NCBI RefSeq assembly: GCF_019278465.1
Contig: NZ_CP058983.1
Location: 124,001-188,000, forward strand
Origin: Tenacibaculum sp. AHE14PA
GTDB lineage: Bacteria > Bacteroidota > Bacteroidia > Flavobacteriales > Flavobacteriaceae
Direction of reading: 5' to 3'
Length of the DNA: 64,000 nucleotides
The notes under the pieces were generated by a model. The model ran no database searches and was not told the DNA's origin. It saw only the letters and a program-made list of their open reading frames with translations. Shown here piece by piece: positions 1 through 9,695 of this stretch (its first letter is position 1; the number at the start of each line of letters is the position of its first letter). The position numbers and the translations under genes are program-made.

Positions 1-1132
1 CATTTACAGAGATAACAGGAGAGGTTTCGGTAAGACCATAACCTTCCATAACCGGCATTCCTGCAGCAGCAAATATTCTTGTTAAACGCGGTTGTAAAGC
101 GGCAGAACCAGAAACCATTAATTTTAACTCACCACCTAAGGCAGCTTGCCATTTAGAGAAAATTAATTTACGCGCAACACTTAATTGTTTCTCATACCAC
201 CATCCGTTAGCTCCGTATGGTTCGTATTTTAAACCTAAATCGATAGCCCAAAAGAATAATGCTTTTTTAATTCCTGATAAATCAGCTCCTTTAGCATAAA
301 TCTTATCATAAATTTTTTCATACAGTCTAGGAACTGCAGTCATTACATGTGGTTTAATTTCTTGCGCATTTTCACTTAGTTTATCAATTCCTTCTGCAAA
401 ATAGATAGAAACACCACAGTATTGATATAAATACAATATCATGCGTTCAAAAATATGACAGATAGGTAAAAAACTTAATCCGCGTTCTTTTCCATATAAT
501 AGAGGAACTCTCTTTTCGCTAGCTAAAACATTAGAAACAATGTTTCCGTGAGAAAGCATAACTCCTTTTGGTCTTCCAGTAGTACCAGAGGTGTAGATTA
601 AGGTTGCTAAACTATCAGAAGTAACTGCATTTTTACGTGCTTCAACTTCGTTCTGATTACTTGTATCTTTACCTAATTCTAAAATTTCTTTCCAACTTTT
701 TTCATTAGCAATGTCATCAAAAGTAAAAATCCCTTTTAATTTAGTGTTCCCTTTAATTTGATTTAATTTTTCTAAGACAACTTCATCAGAAACAAAGCAA
801 TAAATAGCCTCAGAGTGATTTAAAACATATTCGTAATCTTCTTTCGAAATAGTAGGATAGATAGGTACATTTTGTGCACCTGTTTGTAAAATACCTATAT
901 CACATATGTTCCATTCCGTACGGTTGTTTGTTGATATTACAGCAATCTTATCATTAGGTTGTATACCTAAACGCAATAAACCTCTACTAATGGTGTTCGC
1001 TTTATCTATATATTCATTGGTAGATATTGATTCCCATTTACCGTTGTATTTGGTGGTAAGGGCTTTTTCTAAATTATAAGTTTCTTGTTGATAATAAGGG
1101 AAATCAAAAAGACGGGTAATTTTAATTGACAT
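1..1132 (-). CDS. Long-chain acyl-CoA ligase (AMP-binding), 3' end outside window
   Basis: This open frame runs off the left edge, so about 377 N-terminal residues are visible and the C-terminal domain is missing. It reads from an ATG at 1132. The adenylation-domain P-loop TSGTTGRPKGVMLSH and the motif EGYGLTETSP are both present, as expected for fatty-acyl-CoA synthetases that activate fatty acids through an acyl-adenylate. The N-terminus (ITRLFDFPYYQ) closely matches the complete ligase just upstream at 1206-2978. The two are tandem paralogues on the same strand, 73 bp apart, and probably co-transcribed. The role is fatty-acid activation on the cytoplasmic face of the membrane. Substrate length cannot be told from sequence. 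Confidence 0.9.
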   Translation of the reverse strand, partial: MSIKITRLFDFPYYQQETYNLEKALTTKYNGKWESISTNEYIDKANTISRGLLRLGIQPNDKIAVISTNNRTEWNICDIGILQTGAQNVPIYPTISKEDYEYVLNHSEAIYCFVSDEVVLEKLNQIKGNTKLKGIFTFDDIANEKSWKEILELGKDTSNQNEVEARKNAVTSDSLATLIYTSGTTGRPKGVMLSHGNIVSNVLASEKRVPLLYGKERGLSFLPICHIFERMILYLYQYCGVSIYFAEGIDKLSENAQEIKPHVMTAVPRLYEKIYDKIYAKGADLSGIKKALFFWAIDLGLKYEPYGANGWWYEKQLSVARKLIFSKWQAALGGELKLMVSGSAALQPRLTRIFAAAGMPVMEGYGLTETSPVISVN

Positions 1133-1205
1133 AAAGTTAATGTTTTTGCGCCTTGCAAAATAGGTAAAATACCCCGATTGTACAAGTTTTAGCTTAGTGG
1201 TTGAT

Positions 1206-2978
1206 TTATTGAGAATTATATATTTTTTTGTATAAATTTTTATATTTTTCTAAGATAATTTTCCGTCTCATTTTCAATGTAGGCGTTAAATGACCAGCAT
1301 TAACAGTCCATTCATCACTAGTTATTTCGAAGCGTTTTATTTGTTCCCATTTTCCAAATTTTTTATTGTAGTAATCAATTTCTCTTTGAATTCGGTCAAT
1401 TAATTTTTGATTGATAGCTACATCATTAAGTATATAACTGTGTCTTTTTGCCCATTCGTTTACAAAATCGAAAGAAACTTGTATTAGAGCAGCAGGCATT
1501 TTTTCACTTTCTCCAATTATCATAATTTGCTCTATAAAACGAGATTTTTTTAATTCGCTTTCCAATACAGCAGGGGCAATATATTTACCGCCCGAGGTTT
1601 TAAAAATTTCTTTTTTTCTATCAGTAATTTTTAAAAAACCATCATCGTCTATTTCTCCAATATCACCGGTATGTAGATACCCGTTTTTAATAGTTTCGTT
1701 TGTTTGCGTCTCGTTTTTATAATAGCCCATCATAATATTAGGGCCTTTAACTAAAATTTCACCATCTGCCGCAATTTTTATACTAACATCTTTAATTGCT
1801 TTACCAACAGTACCTATTTTAAAACCTTTATTACGCATATCTGTTACAGAAACAGCGGGTGACGTTTCTGTCATTCCGTAGCCTTCAAAAACAGGTATAC
1901 CTGCGGCAGTAAACGTTTTTATTAAACGAGGTTGCATTGGTGCGCTTCCAGCAAGCATAAAATCTAATTTTCCTCCTAAAGCTTCTTTCCATTTAGAAAA
2001 AATAAGTTTGCGAGCTATTTTTAATTGAAATTCATACCACCATCCGTTTTCTTTATACGGTTTGTATTGCTCTGCCAATTTCAAAGACCAAAAGAATAAA
2101 CGTTTTTTTAAACCAGTTAAATTACTTCCTTTATCAACAATTTTATCAAAAACTTTTTCTAATAACCTAGGCACTACAGCCATAAAATTAGGTTGTACTT
2201 CTTTTAGGTTTTCTCCGATTTTATCGATGCTTTCGGCAAAATAAATTTCAAATCCCATGTATTGGCAATAGTAAGAAGCTGCTCTTTCGAAAATATGGGA
2301 AATAGGAAGGTAGCTAATAGCTCTTTTTTTATGTTCATGTAAATCTAGTGATTCGGCTACTGCAAAAATATTACTAACTACATTTTCATGAGAAAGCATA
2401 ACACCTTTAGGTGTGCCTGTTGTACCTGATGTATATATTATTGTAGCTAAATCTGTGGCTTTTACCGAATCCTTTTTTTTGTTAATAAGGGGCTGATTTT
2501 CTTCATTTTCTCCTAAAGATAAAAAAGAGTTCCAGCTATAATCTGTAGCGATATCTTCGAACGTAAAAACTTTTTTAAGTTGTGTTTGATCTTGAACTGC
2601 AAGTACTTTTTCATATAAATCATTATCAGAAACAAAACAATAAATACTATCTGAATGATTTAAAACATATGCATAGTCCTTTTCAGAAAAAGTTGGGTAA
2701 AGCGGCACATTAATGGCTCCTATTTGTAATATACCAATATCTAAAATATGCCATTTTGGTTGATTGGTATTGGTAATAACTGCTATTTTATCTCCAGGCT
2801 TTATTCCTAAGTTTAATAAAGCGCTACTAACGGTGTTTGCATTTTTAATGTAATCTTTTGTAGATGTATGAATCCAAGTATTCTTTTCTTTTGAAACAAA
2901 GCATTTTTCTTGTGGATATTGGCTAAGTTGATAATAAGGAAAGTCGAAAAGACGTGTTACCTGTATCGGTTTATGCAT
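1206..2978 (-). CDS. Long-chain acyl-CoA ligase (AMP-binding)
   Basis: The 590-residue protein is the usual length for bacterial long-chain acyl-CoA synthetases. It has the P-loop TSGTTGTPKGVMLSH (about residue 182), the motif EGYGMTETSPA (about 370) and the hinge region TGDIGEIDDDGFLKITDRK (about 445), so both the adenylation and C-terminal domains look intact. The expected reaction is ATP-dependent formation of fatty acyl-CoA. It is a diverged tandem paralogue of the partial gene to its left; the N-terminal 120 residues are collinear. ATG start. Family assignment is secure, exact substrate unknown. Confidence 0.93.
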   Translation of the reverse strand: MHKPIQVTRLFDFPYYQLSQYPQEKCFVSKEKNTWIHTSTKDYIKNANTVSSALLNLGIKPGDKIAVITNTNQPKWHILDIGILQIGAINVPLYPTFSEKDYAYVLNHSDSIYCFVSDNDLYEKVLAVQDQTQLKKVFTFEDIATDYSWNSFLSLGENEENQPLINKKKDSVKATDLATIIYTSGTTGTPKGVMLSHENVVSNIFAVAESLDLHEHKKRAISYLPISHIFERAASYYCQYMGFEIYFAESIDKIGENLKEVQPNFMAVVPRLLEKVFDKIVDKGSNLTGLKKRLFFWSLKLAEQYKPYKENGWWYEFQLKIARKLIFSKWKEALGGKLDFMLAGSAPMQPRLIKTFTAAGIPVFEGYGMTETSPAVSVTDMRNKGFKIGTVGKAIKDVSIKIAADGEILVKGPNIMMGYYKNETQTNETIKNGYLHTGDIGEIDDDGFLKITDRKKEIFKTSGGKYIAPAVLESELKKSRFIEQIMIIGESEKMPAALIQVSFDFVNEWAKRHSYILNDVAINQKLIDRIQREIDYYNKKFGKWEQIKRFEITSDEWTVNAGHLTPTLKMRRKIILEKYKNLYKKIYNSQ

Positions 2979-3049
2979 ATAAATTAGTTTGGCATAAATC
3001 TATAAAAAATAAGTTTAAAAAAACAAGTTGTTTTTATTAGTTAGCTATT

Positions 3050-3436
3050 TTAATCTGCTTTAAGATATACCCAATGATTATTCTCTTTACAAAAAGAAGA
3101 ATTCTCGTGTATAATATCAATATTGCCATTTTCTATGAAAAAAGCTTTGAATTCAACAGTTCCTGTTAAATCAGTTTGTGCTCCTTTTGTAGTATTTAGT
3201 ACTTCTAATTTAATCCACTCAACAGATTTTGTCCATTGTGAAATTTCTTTATTTTCTTTATCAGAAGGTCGAATACTTGAGTGATGACTTTTTTTTAAGT
3301 AATTAATATTAGCCAGCACAAAAGCACTGTATCTCGATCGCATTAATACCTCAGCAGTTAAGACGGTTTGTATGTTTTGATGTGCTTTTTCACAGCAATC
3401 ACTATATTTGTTAGACGGATTACAAGGGCATTGCAT
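3050..3436 (-). CDS. YchJ-like SEC-C motif protein
   Basis: This is a 128-residue protein starting MQCPCNPSNKYSDCC, a zinc-binding SEC-C-type cysteine cluster. It continues with AEVLMRSRYSAFVLANINYL, typical of the YchJ/UPF0225 family, which has an NTF2-like fold after the metal motif. The family's biochemical role is not established; metal binding is inferred from the cysteines. The gene is 10 bp downstream of the next gene on the same strand (3447-3806), so the two may be co-transcribed. Length fits the family. Confidence 0.8.
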   Translation of the reverse strand: MQCPCNPSNKYSDCCEKAHQNIQTVLTAEVLMRSRYSAFVLANINYLKKSHHSSIRPSDKENKEISQWTKSVEWIKLEVLNTTKGAQTDLTGTVEFKAFFIENGNIDIIHENSSFCKENNHWVYLKAD

Positions 3437-3446
3437 AATAAAAAAA

Positions 3447-3812
<366 letters not shown>

Positions 3813-3946
3813 TTAATAAAAAGTAAAATTACTCTATTTTATATAGAGAACAAAAGAGGTTAGAAAGAAGATTAACATATTCTACTTTTATATTTATTAA
3901 AAGTATTTATCCCTTTATTAATAAACTTAACCGAAATAAAAAACTA

Positions 3947-3980
3947 TTCATCTACACTTAAAAGTCTTTCACCGATAGAT
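3947..3980 (+). promoter_or_regulatory. Pair of LytTR-type direct repeats upstream of signalling operon
   Basis: Two half-sites begin TTCATCTACACTTAA (3947) and TTCACCGATAGATAA (3968), 21 bp apart, about two helical turns. That is the spacing typical of LytTR-family operators. The second repeat starts 58 bp upstream of a TAnnTTT(G)-like element at 4026. The same arrangement occurs at 10415-10450, also 58 bp from its -7 box. The operon's last gene encodes a LytTR regulator, so autoregulation is likely. Confidence 0.6.
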
Positions 3981-4025
3981 AAGATTAGTTAAACAGATCA
4001 AATTATTAATCTTTAATAAAAAAGG

Positions 4026-4033
4026 TATTTTTA
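4026..4033 (+). promoter_or_regulatory. Candidate -7 element of the H-NOX operon
   Basis: TATTTTTA matches the Bacteroidota -7 consensus TAnnTTTG at seven of eight positions. It lies 58 bp from the second LytTR repeat and 34 bp before the first start codon. No good -33 TTTG is visible, consistent with an activator-dependent promoter. A chance match is possible in such AT-rich DNA. Confidence 0.4.
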
Positions 4034-4059
4034 TGGCATAAATTATTATTCCATATATT

Positions 4060-4473
4060 TTGAAAAAAAGACTAAATATTTTACTAATTGAAGATAACAT
4101 TATTGAAATAATGAAAATGAAAAGGACTAATTCTTCTTTAGAATTTAAGCATCATTTTAGTGAAGCAAAAAATGGAGAAGAGGCACTTGAAATTTTAGAA
4201 GATAAAAGTAATTTACCTGATTTAATTTTACTAGATTTAAACATGCCAAAAATGAATGGTATAGAATTTTTATCAATATTAAAAAATAACGATGATTTAA
4301 AACATATTCCAACAGTAATTTTAACAACTTCTGATAATCAAAAAGATTTAGAAGAATGTTATAGAATTGGAGTTTCTGGTTATATTTTAAAACCTTTAAA
4401 ACATGAAGATTATGTTAATAAAATAGAAACAGTTTTATCTTATTGGAGTATAAATGAATTAAAAAAATATTAA
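4060..4473 (+). CDS. CheY-like single-domain response regulator
   Basis: The 137-residue protein is a receiver domain alone. It has the acidic pocket (ED at 11-12), phosphoacceptor Asp59 in LLDLNMP, a Thr in LTTSD and the conserved Lys in LKPL. It resembles the Rcp1/CheY-like group that often works as a shuttle in phosphorelays. The start is TTG at 4060; no in-frame ATG is available upstream. It is the first gene of the signalling operon and ends 2 bp before the H-NOX gene. In the likely relay it would accept phosphate from one of the kinases and pass it to the Hpt protein. Confidence 0.9.
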   Translation: MKKRLNILLIEDNIIEIMKMKRTNSSLEFKHHFSEAKNGEEALEILEDKSNLPDLILLDLNMPKMNGIEFLSILKNNDDLKHIPTVILTTSDNQKDLEECYRIGVSGYILKPLKHEDYVNKIETVLSYWSINELKKY

Positions 4474-4475
4474 AT

Positions 4476-5018
4476 ATGAAAGGCATAGTTTTTACTGAGT
4501 TTTTAGATTTAGTAGAGGATAAGTTTGGTTTAGAGATGGTGGATAAAATCATTTCTCAATCTACATTAGAATCTGAAGGTATATATACATCAATAGGAAC
4601 TTATAGCTTTTCTGAAATGTTACAATTACTGCAACATTTAAGTAGAAACACTTCAATCTCTATAGATGATTTGTTGCTAGTATATGCAGAACACTTTTTT
4701 AATGTTATAGAAAAGAGTTATCCAGGGCTTTTAGCAACATATAGAGACCCTATAGAAATGCTAGCTTCTATTGAAAATCATATCCATATAGAAGTAAAGA
4801 AGATTTATCCTGAAGCAGAATTACCTACTTTTATTATTGAAGAGAGAACAGAAAATTCATTAATTATGATTTATAAATCGAGTAGGGCTATGCATCATTT
4901 TGGACTTGGATTAATGAATAAAACTTTTGATCATTTTAATTCTAAAGCAAGTATTATTTTAGAAAAAATTAGAGAAGATGGAACGGAAGTGAAATTTATC
5001 ATAAAAAAAATTGAATAA
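4476..5018 (+). CDS. H-NOX haem-binding gas sensor
   Basis: The 180-residue protein matches haem-nitric oxide/oxygen binding (HNOB) domains end to end. It starts MKGIVFTEFLDLVED, carries the likely proximal haem ligand His104 (HIHIEVKK) and has the haem-propionate motif YxSxR at Tyr133-Ser135-Arg137. Stand-alone H-NOX proteins bind NO (sometimes O2) in the cytoplasm and control a partner kinase or cyclase; here two histidine kinases follow. The strand order and spacing place it second in the operon. Whether it discriminates NO from O2 is not decided here: the distal tyrosine of O2-binding members would have to be checked by alignment. Confidence 0.92.
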   Translation: MKGIVFTEFLDLVEDKFGLEMVDKIISQSTLESEGIYTSIGTYSFSEMLQLLQHLSRNTSISIDDLLLVYAEHFFNVIEKSYPGLLATYRDPIEMLASIENHIHIEVKKIYPEAELPTFIIEERTENSLIMIYKSSRAMHHFGLGLMNKTFDHFNSKASIILEKIREDGTEVKFIIKKIE

Positions 5019-5196
5019 TAAATTTTGCTTATATTTAATTTTAAAAAATAGGTTAAGACCTTTTTAGTAAGTGTATGTATTATATTATTAGTGTTTTATG
5101 ATTTTATTTATTTATATTAATTGTTTTTTATAAATTTGATTAAAACGATAAATTATTAATAAAAAGGAAAATTTTCTAATTTAATTATACAACATT

Positions 5197-7182
5197 ATGT
5201 GTCCCTCCACTAAAATAGATATACTTCAACGTGCTTTAAAAAGAGAAAAAAAAGCTAGGAAAATTGCTGAGAAAATATTAGAAGACAAATCAAGAGAATT
5301 ATATTCAATGTCCGAAGAATTAAAAGACAGCAATATAAAACTTGCAGAATTATTAGAAGATAAGTCGTTACAACTTAAAGGGGTTTTTGAAAACATAAAT
5401 GATTCTTATTTAATAATGGACTTAGCTGGAAATGTTCTTAAAATGAACAATGCAGCGATCGAATTTTTTGGTTATGATATTTCAAAAGAAAAATTAAGCG
5501 TAATAAACTTAATATACCCTGAAGATAATGTTTATGCTTTTCAATCTTTTAGTCAATTATATCAAACTGGATCTTTTTCAAACTATACAGCTAGAATTTT
5601 AACGAAAGAAAAAGAAGTCAAATGGGTTCAGATAAACGCCAGTTTAATATACGATAAAATAGGAAAAAAAATTGCAGCTCAAGGAATTGTTCGAGATATT
5701 ACAAAACAAATAACTTCCGAAGAAAAACTTTTAGAATATAATAATAGACTATCGGCACTTGTATTGAACCTTAATAGTGGTATTGTTTTAGAGGATGAAA
5801 ACAGAAAAATAGTCTTATCTAATAAAAAATTTTGTAAATTGTTTAAAATAGATTCCCAGCCTGATGATCTAATAGGCATGGATTGTAAGTTGGCATCAGA
5901 ACAGAATAAAGTTTTATTTAAACATTCGTCTGATTTTGTGCGAAGAATGGATGATGTAGTCGAAGCTAAGATTCCTGTTTATAGAGAACAACTAGAAATG
6001 ATTGACGGTAAGATTCTTGAACGAAATTACACGCCAATAATTGTTGATAGTAAAATTAAAGGTTATTTGTGGACATTTACAGATATTACTTTAGAAAAAA
6101 AATACAATTTAAGTTTAGAGTCTGAAAAAGAGAAGTATAGTAATATTATAGCTAATATGAACTTAGGATTAGTGGAAATCAATAGAGATAATCAGATTAC
6201 TATGATAAACCAACGTTTTATTGAAATGTCAGGTTATAATGAAGAAGAGTTAATAGGTAAAGTTGCACATGATATTTTTAATGATAACGATAATTCTAAT
6301 TTTATTGACAATGAAAAAGAAAAACGTATTAAAGGAGTATCTAGTTTTTATGAATTTAAAACAAAGAATAAAAAAGGAGAAACTAAATATTGGCATGTAA
6401 GTACAGCACCAAATTATAACCTCCTTGGAGAGAATGTAGGAACTATAGCATTAGGTTTAGATATTACTAAAACTAAAAAGTTACAATTACAAAAAGAACA
6501 AATTTTAAAAGAATTAGAAAAAAGTAATAATCAACTACATGAATATGCACATATAGTTTCTCATGATTTAAAATCGCCATTAAGAAGTATTGATGCTTTA
6601 GTTTCTTGGATTAAAACAGATAATAACGGTAAGTTTGATGAAACAACACTTGAGAATTTTAACTTAATAAGTACTACATTAGAAACAATGGAAAAGTTAA
6701 TTTCTAATGTTTTGGAATATTCAAGTGCAGGTTCAATTACAAAAGAAAAGGAAGACGTAGATTTAAATATTACTTTAAATGATTTAAAAAAGATATTATT
6801 TATACCAAAAAACATATCTGTTACTATATTAAAAAAATTACCGATAATTAAGGGGGATAAAACGAAGTTTCAGCAGTTATTTCAGAATTTTATTAGTAAT
6901 GCTATTAAGTTTTGTGATAAAGAAATTGGAATTATAGAGGTTGATTACCAGGAAAATAAAAATTTTCATCAATTTTCGATTAAAGATAACGGTATAGGAA
7001 TAGAAAAAAAATATCATGATAAAATTTTTCAAGTATTTCATTCATTAAATAAAAGAGAAGATTCTACAGGTATTGGTTTATCTATAGTTAGAAAAATAAT
7101 TGATTTACATGAAGGAGATGTTTGGCTAGAGAGTAAACTTAATAAGGGAACTACTTTTTACTTTACTATAAAAAAAAACTAA
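5197..7182 (+). CDS. Triple-PAS histidine kinase, likely H-NOX partner
   Basis: A 661-residue soluble kinase. A coiled coil covers about residues 8-60, three PAS domains follow (about 60-175, 190-300, 305-425), then a dimerisation/H-box with His456 (SHDLKSP) and a HATPase domain with N (NFISNAIKF), G1 (DNGIGIE) and G2 (GIGLSIV) boxes. No transmembrane segment and no receiver domain are present, so it must pass phosphate to a separate regulator; the operon supplies two. The gap from H-NOX to this gene is 178 bp, and the FIST gene starts immediately after its stop codon. It probably integrates the H-NOX signal with PAS inputs. Confidence 0.9.
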   Translation: MCPSTKIDILQRALKREKKARKIAEKILEDKSRELYSMSEELKDSNIKLAELLEDKSLQLKGVFENINDSYLIMDLAGNVLKMNNAAIEFFGYDISKEKLSVINLIYPEDNVYAFQSFSQLYQTGSFSNYTARILTKEKEVKWVQINASLIYDKIGKKIAAQGIVRDITKQITSEEKLLEYNNRLSALVLNLNSGIVLEDENRKIVLSNKKFCKLFKIDSQPDDLIGMDCKLASEQNKVLFKHSSDFVRRMDDVVEAKIPVYREQLEMIDGKILERNYTPIIVDSKIKGYLWTFTDITLEKKYNLSLESEKEKYSNIIANMNLGLVEINRDNQITMINQRFIEMSGYNEEELIGKVAHDIFNDNDNSNFIDNEKEKRIKGVSSFYEFKTKNKKGETKYWHVSTAPNYNLLGENVGTIALGLDITKTKKLQLQKEQILKELEKSNNQLHEYAHIVSHDLKSPLRSIDALVSWIKTDNNGKFDETTLENFNLISTTLETMEKLISNVLEYSSAGSITKEKEDVDLNITLNDLKKILFIPKNISVTILKKLPIIKGDKTKFQQLFQNFISNAIKFCDKEIGIIEVDYQENKNFHQFSIKDNGIGIEKKYHDKIFQVFHSLNKREDSTGIGLSIVRKIIDLHEGDVWLESKLNKGTTFYFTIKKN

Positions 7183-8328
7183 ATGAAAACAGTACAACTT
7201 AAAAGAAAAAATAATTCTGTTTGGAAATATTTATCAGAAGAACTAAAACTTAAAGAACCTTTAGTTTTAGTTTTTGGAAATAGATTTTTATTAGAGAGCG
7301 AAACAATTTATGATGAGATAAGAGCTATTTTTAAAGATGGTCATATTGTGTTTGGTTCTTCTTGTGGAGATATTTCTTCAGAATCTATTGATGAAAATAC
7401 TATAACCATAACCGCTATAGAGTTTGAAAAAAGTAGTTTTGTAATTAAGACGACTAATTTTTTAAAACCAGGTTTAGATCAAAAAATAGATAGTTTTGCA
7501 GTAGGGAAAGAGCTAATTAGTCAATTTTCTGAAAAAGAATTAAAACATGTATTTGTTCTTTCGGAAGGAAGTTTTATTAATGGTAGTCAATTAACAAAAG
7601 GAATGAATTTGGCTACAAATGATAACTTTTTAATTACAGGTGCTTTATGTGGTGATGATGCAAGGTTTGAAAAAACGATATCGTCTTATAACGAGAATCC
7701 AAAACAGGGAGAAATAGTTGCTATTGGTTTATATGGTGAATCTTTAGAAGTAACTTTTTCTATTAATGGTGGTTGGACTCCTTTTGGACCAGAAAGAACA
7801 GTAACAAAATCTAAAGGAAATATTTTATACGAATTGGATAACTTATTTGCGCTAGATTTATATAAAAAATACTTAGGTGAAAAGTCAAAAGAATTACCAG
7901 GAGCTGCCTTATTATATCCACTGAAAGTAAAATCTACAAACGATAAACAATCTATTGTAAGAACAATTTTAAATATTAATGAAGAGGATAATTCAATGAT
8001 ATTGGCAGGAGATATTTTAGAAAATTCTAAAGTACAATTAATGATGACTAATGTAGATAGTATTGTTAATGCTGCAGAATTAGCAGCAATAAATGCAAAT
8101 GAATTTAGAAAAAATAAACCAGAACTTGCGATTTTAGTTAGCTGTATTGGTAGAAAATTAGTGTTAGATCAAAGAATAGAAGAAGAAGTAGAGGAGGTAA
8201 TAGAAGTTATCGGTGATCAAACTACTTTTTGTGGATTGTATTCTTATGGTGAGATAGCTCCGTTTAATGGAGAAAATAATTGTCAATTACATAATCAAAC
8301 AATGACAGTAACACTAATTAGCGAATAA
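7183..8328 (+). CDS. FIST-domain sensory protein (NosP-like)
   Basis: The 381-residue protein has FIST_N (about residues 25-220, including VFGSSCGDIS and GALCGDDARF) and FIST_C (about 225-370, ending NGENNCQLHNQTMTV). It is cytoplasmic with no signal peptide. Some FIST proteins, named NosP, are haem-based NO sensors encoded beside histidine kinases. The same context holds here, with a kinase directly downstream overlapping by one base. Haem binding by this protein is inference; FIST domains may also bind other small ligands. Having H-NOX and FIST in one operon suggests dual sensing of the same or related signals. Confidence 0.85.
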   Translation: MKTVQLKRKNNSVWKYLSEELKLKEPLVLVFGNRFLLESETIYDEIRAIFKDGHIVFGSSCGDISSESIDENTITITAIEFEKSSFVIKTTNFLKPGLDQKIDSFAVGKELISQFSEKELKHVFVLSEGSFINGSQLTKGMNLATNDNFLITGALCGDDARFEKTISSYNENPKQGEIVAIGLYGESLEVTFSINGGWTPFGPERTVTKSKGNILYELDNLFALDLYKKYLGEKSKELPGAALLYPLKVKSTNDKQSIVRTILNINEEDNSMILAGDILENSKVQLMMTNVDSIVNAAELAAINANEFRKNKPELAILVSCIGRKLVLDQRIEEEVEEVIEVIGDQTTFCGLYSYGEIAPFNGENNCQLHNQTMTVTLISE

Positions 8329-9371
8329 TGAATTCACTTTTAAAAAGACAAATTAGAAAATATTTACCTGACAATTTACAGTCTAATAAAGAATTAGAAA
8401 TTTTTTTAGATGCAGTTGGTAGGTCTTACACTACAGCTGATAATCAATTTGCAATGTTACAAAGAGCCACAGTCATAAGTTCTGAAGAACTTTTTGATGC
8501 AAATGAAAAACTAAAAGAAGAAACCAATTCTCAAAGAAAAGTTATAAATAAACTTAAAAGTGTAATTGATACACTTAAATTTTATGGATTAGAGCAAAAT
8601 AATCCTACAGAAAATTCAGATTCATTAAAACTTGTTGATTTTATTGATAACCAAACTAAAGAGATTATAAAAATAAATCAACAAAAGGACTCACTTTTAA
8701 AAAGCTTAGAACAACAAAATCAAGAGTTAAATGATTATGCTCATATGATTTCTCATGATTTAAAAACACCAATACAAAATATAGAAGCTTTATCGGTTTG
8801 GCTCAAAGAAGATTCACAGAAAGTATTAGATAGTGAAGGTAAAGAAAGAATAGAACTGATAAGAGAAAATACACAAAAAATAGATACTTTAGTAAAAGCT
8901 ATTCATACATATTCTACAATTGACAAAGAAAAGCAAAAGCGATCTAATTTAGATTTAGATAAATTATTAAAAACTATTTTAAAAGAATTTAATTTATCTG
9001 AAAATATAAATGTTCATATTCCAGAAAAATTACCAAACATAAAGAGTGATAAAGATAGAATGGAACAGTTGTTTTTTAATTTAATAGATAATGCTATTAA
9101 GTTTAATGATAAAGAAAATATAAATATAGAGATAGGTTTTTCAGATGAAAATACTTTTTGGAAATTTTACGTAAAAGATAATGGAAAAGGTATTGATAAA
9201 AAATATTTCCAGAGAATATTTGTAGCTTTTTCCAAGCTAGAGAATGATTACAAATCTGCTGGAATAGGCTTATCTATTGCTAAAAAAATTGTAGACGTTT
9301 ATAAAGGAGATATTTGGATAGAATCTGAATTAAACGAAGGATCTACTTTTTATTTTACAATTAAAAAATAA
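8328..9371 (+). CDS. Histidine kinase, likely FIST partner
   Basis: A 347-residue soluble kinase. The N-terminal region (about 1-130) is largely helical and coiled coil with no recognisable sensor domain. The H-box contains His143 (SHDLKTP) and the HATPase domain has NLIDNAIKF, DNGKGID and GIGLSIAKK. Its start overlaps the stop of the FIST gene (TAATG), which argues for translational coupling and a working pair. Its catalytic half resembles the upstream PAS kinase, so the two kinases probably converge on the same relay. Confidence 0.9.
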   Translation: MNSLLKRQIRKYLPDNLQSNKELEIFLDAVGRSYTTADNQFAMLQRATVISSEELFDANEKLKEETNSQRKVINKLKSVIDTLKFYGLEQNNPTENSDSLKLVDFIDNQTKEIIKINQQKDSLLKSLEQQNQELNDYAHMISHDLKTPIQNIEALSVWLKEDSQKVLDSEGKERIELIRENTQKIDTLVKAIHTYSTIDKEKQKRSNLDLDKLLKTILKEFNLSENINVHIPEKLPNIKSDKDRMEQLFFNLIDNAIKFNDKENINIEIGFSDENTFWKFYVKDNGKGIDKKYFQRIFVAFSKLENDYKSAGIGLSIAKKIVDVYKGDIWIESELNEGSTFYFTIKK

Positions 9372-9373
9372 TT

Positions 9374-9691
9374 ATGGAAAAACCAAATTTAGAATATGTA
9401 GATAAGTTAGCTAATGGAGACGAATCTGTAAGGAAAATGCTTGTAGATGTTATAAAAACAGAATTTCCAGAAGAGAAAAAAGATTATTATAATAGTTTAA
9501 AAAATTATAATTATAAAAAAATAGAAGAAAATGTTCATCGACTTAAACATAAAATTAGTATTTTAGGACTTGAAAAAAGTTACAAAATAGCTAATAAATT
9601 TGAACATAATCTAAGAGAGCTTAATTTAGATAAGGCTGAAGATTTTGAGAAAATATTAATAGTTATTTCAGCGTACTTGAAAACTATTTAG
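9374..9691 (+). CDS. Hpt-domain phosphotransfer protein
   Basis: This 105-residue all-helical protein has the Hpt signature HRLKHKISILGL with the phosphorylatable His55. It would shuttle phosphate between receiver domains, most simply from the CheY-like protein (Asp59) to the LytTR regulator (Asp53) encoded 4 bp downstream. It starts 2 bp after the kinase stop. The call rests on motif, size and context; overall similarity to distant Hpt proteins is always low. Confidence 0.8.
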   Translation: MEKPNLEYVDKLANGDESVRKMLVDVIKTEFPEEKKDYYNSLKNYNYKKIEENVHRLKHKISILGLEKSYKIANKFEHNLRELNLDKAEDFEKILIVISAYLKTI

Positions 9692-9695
9692 GATT

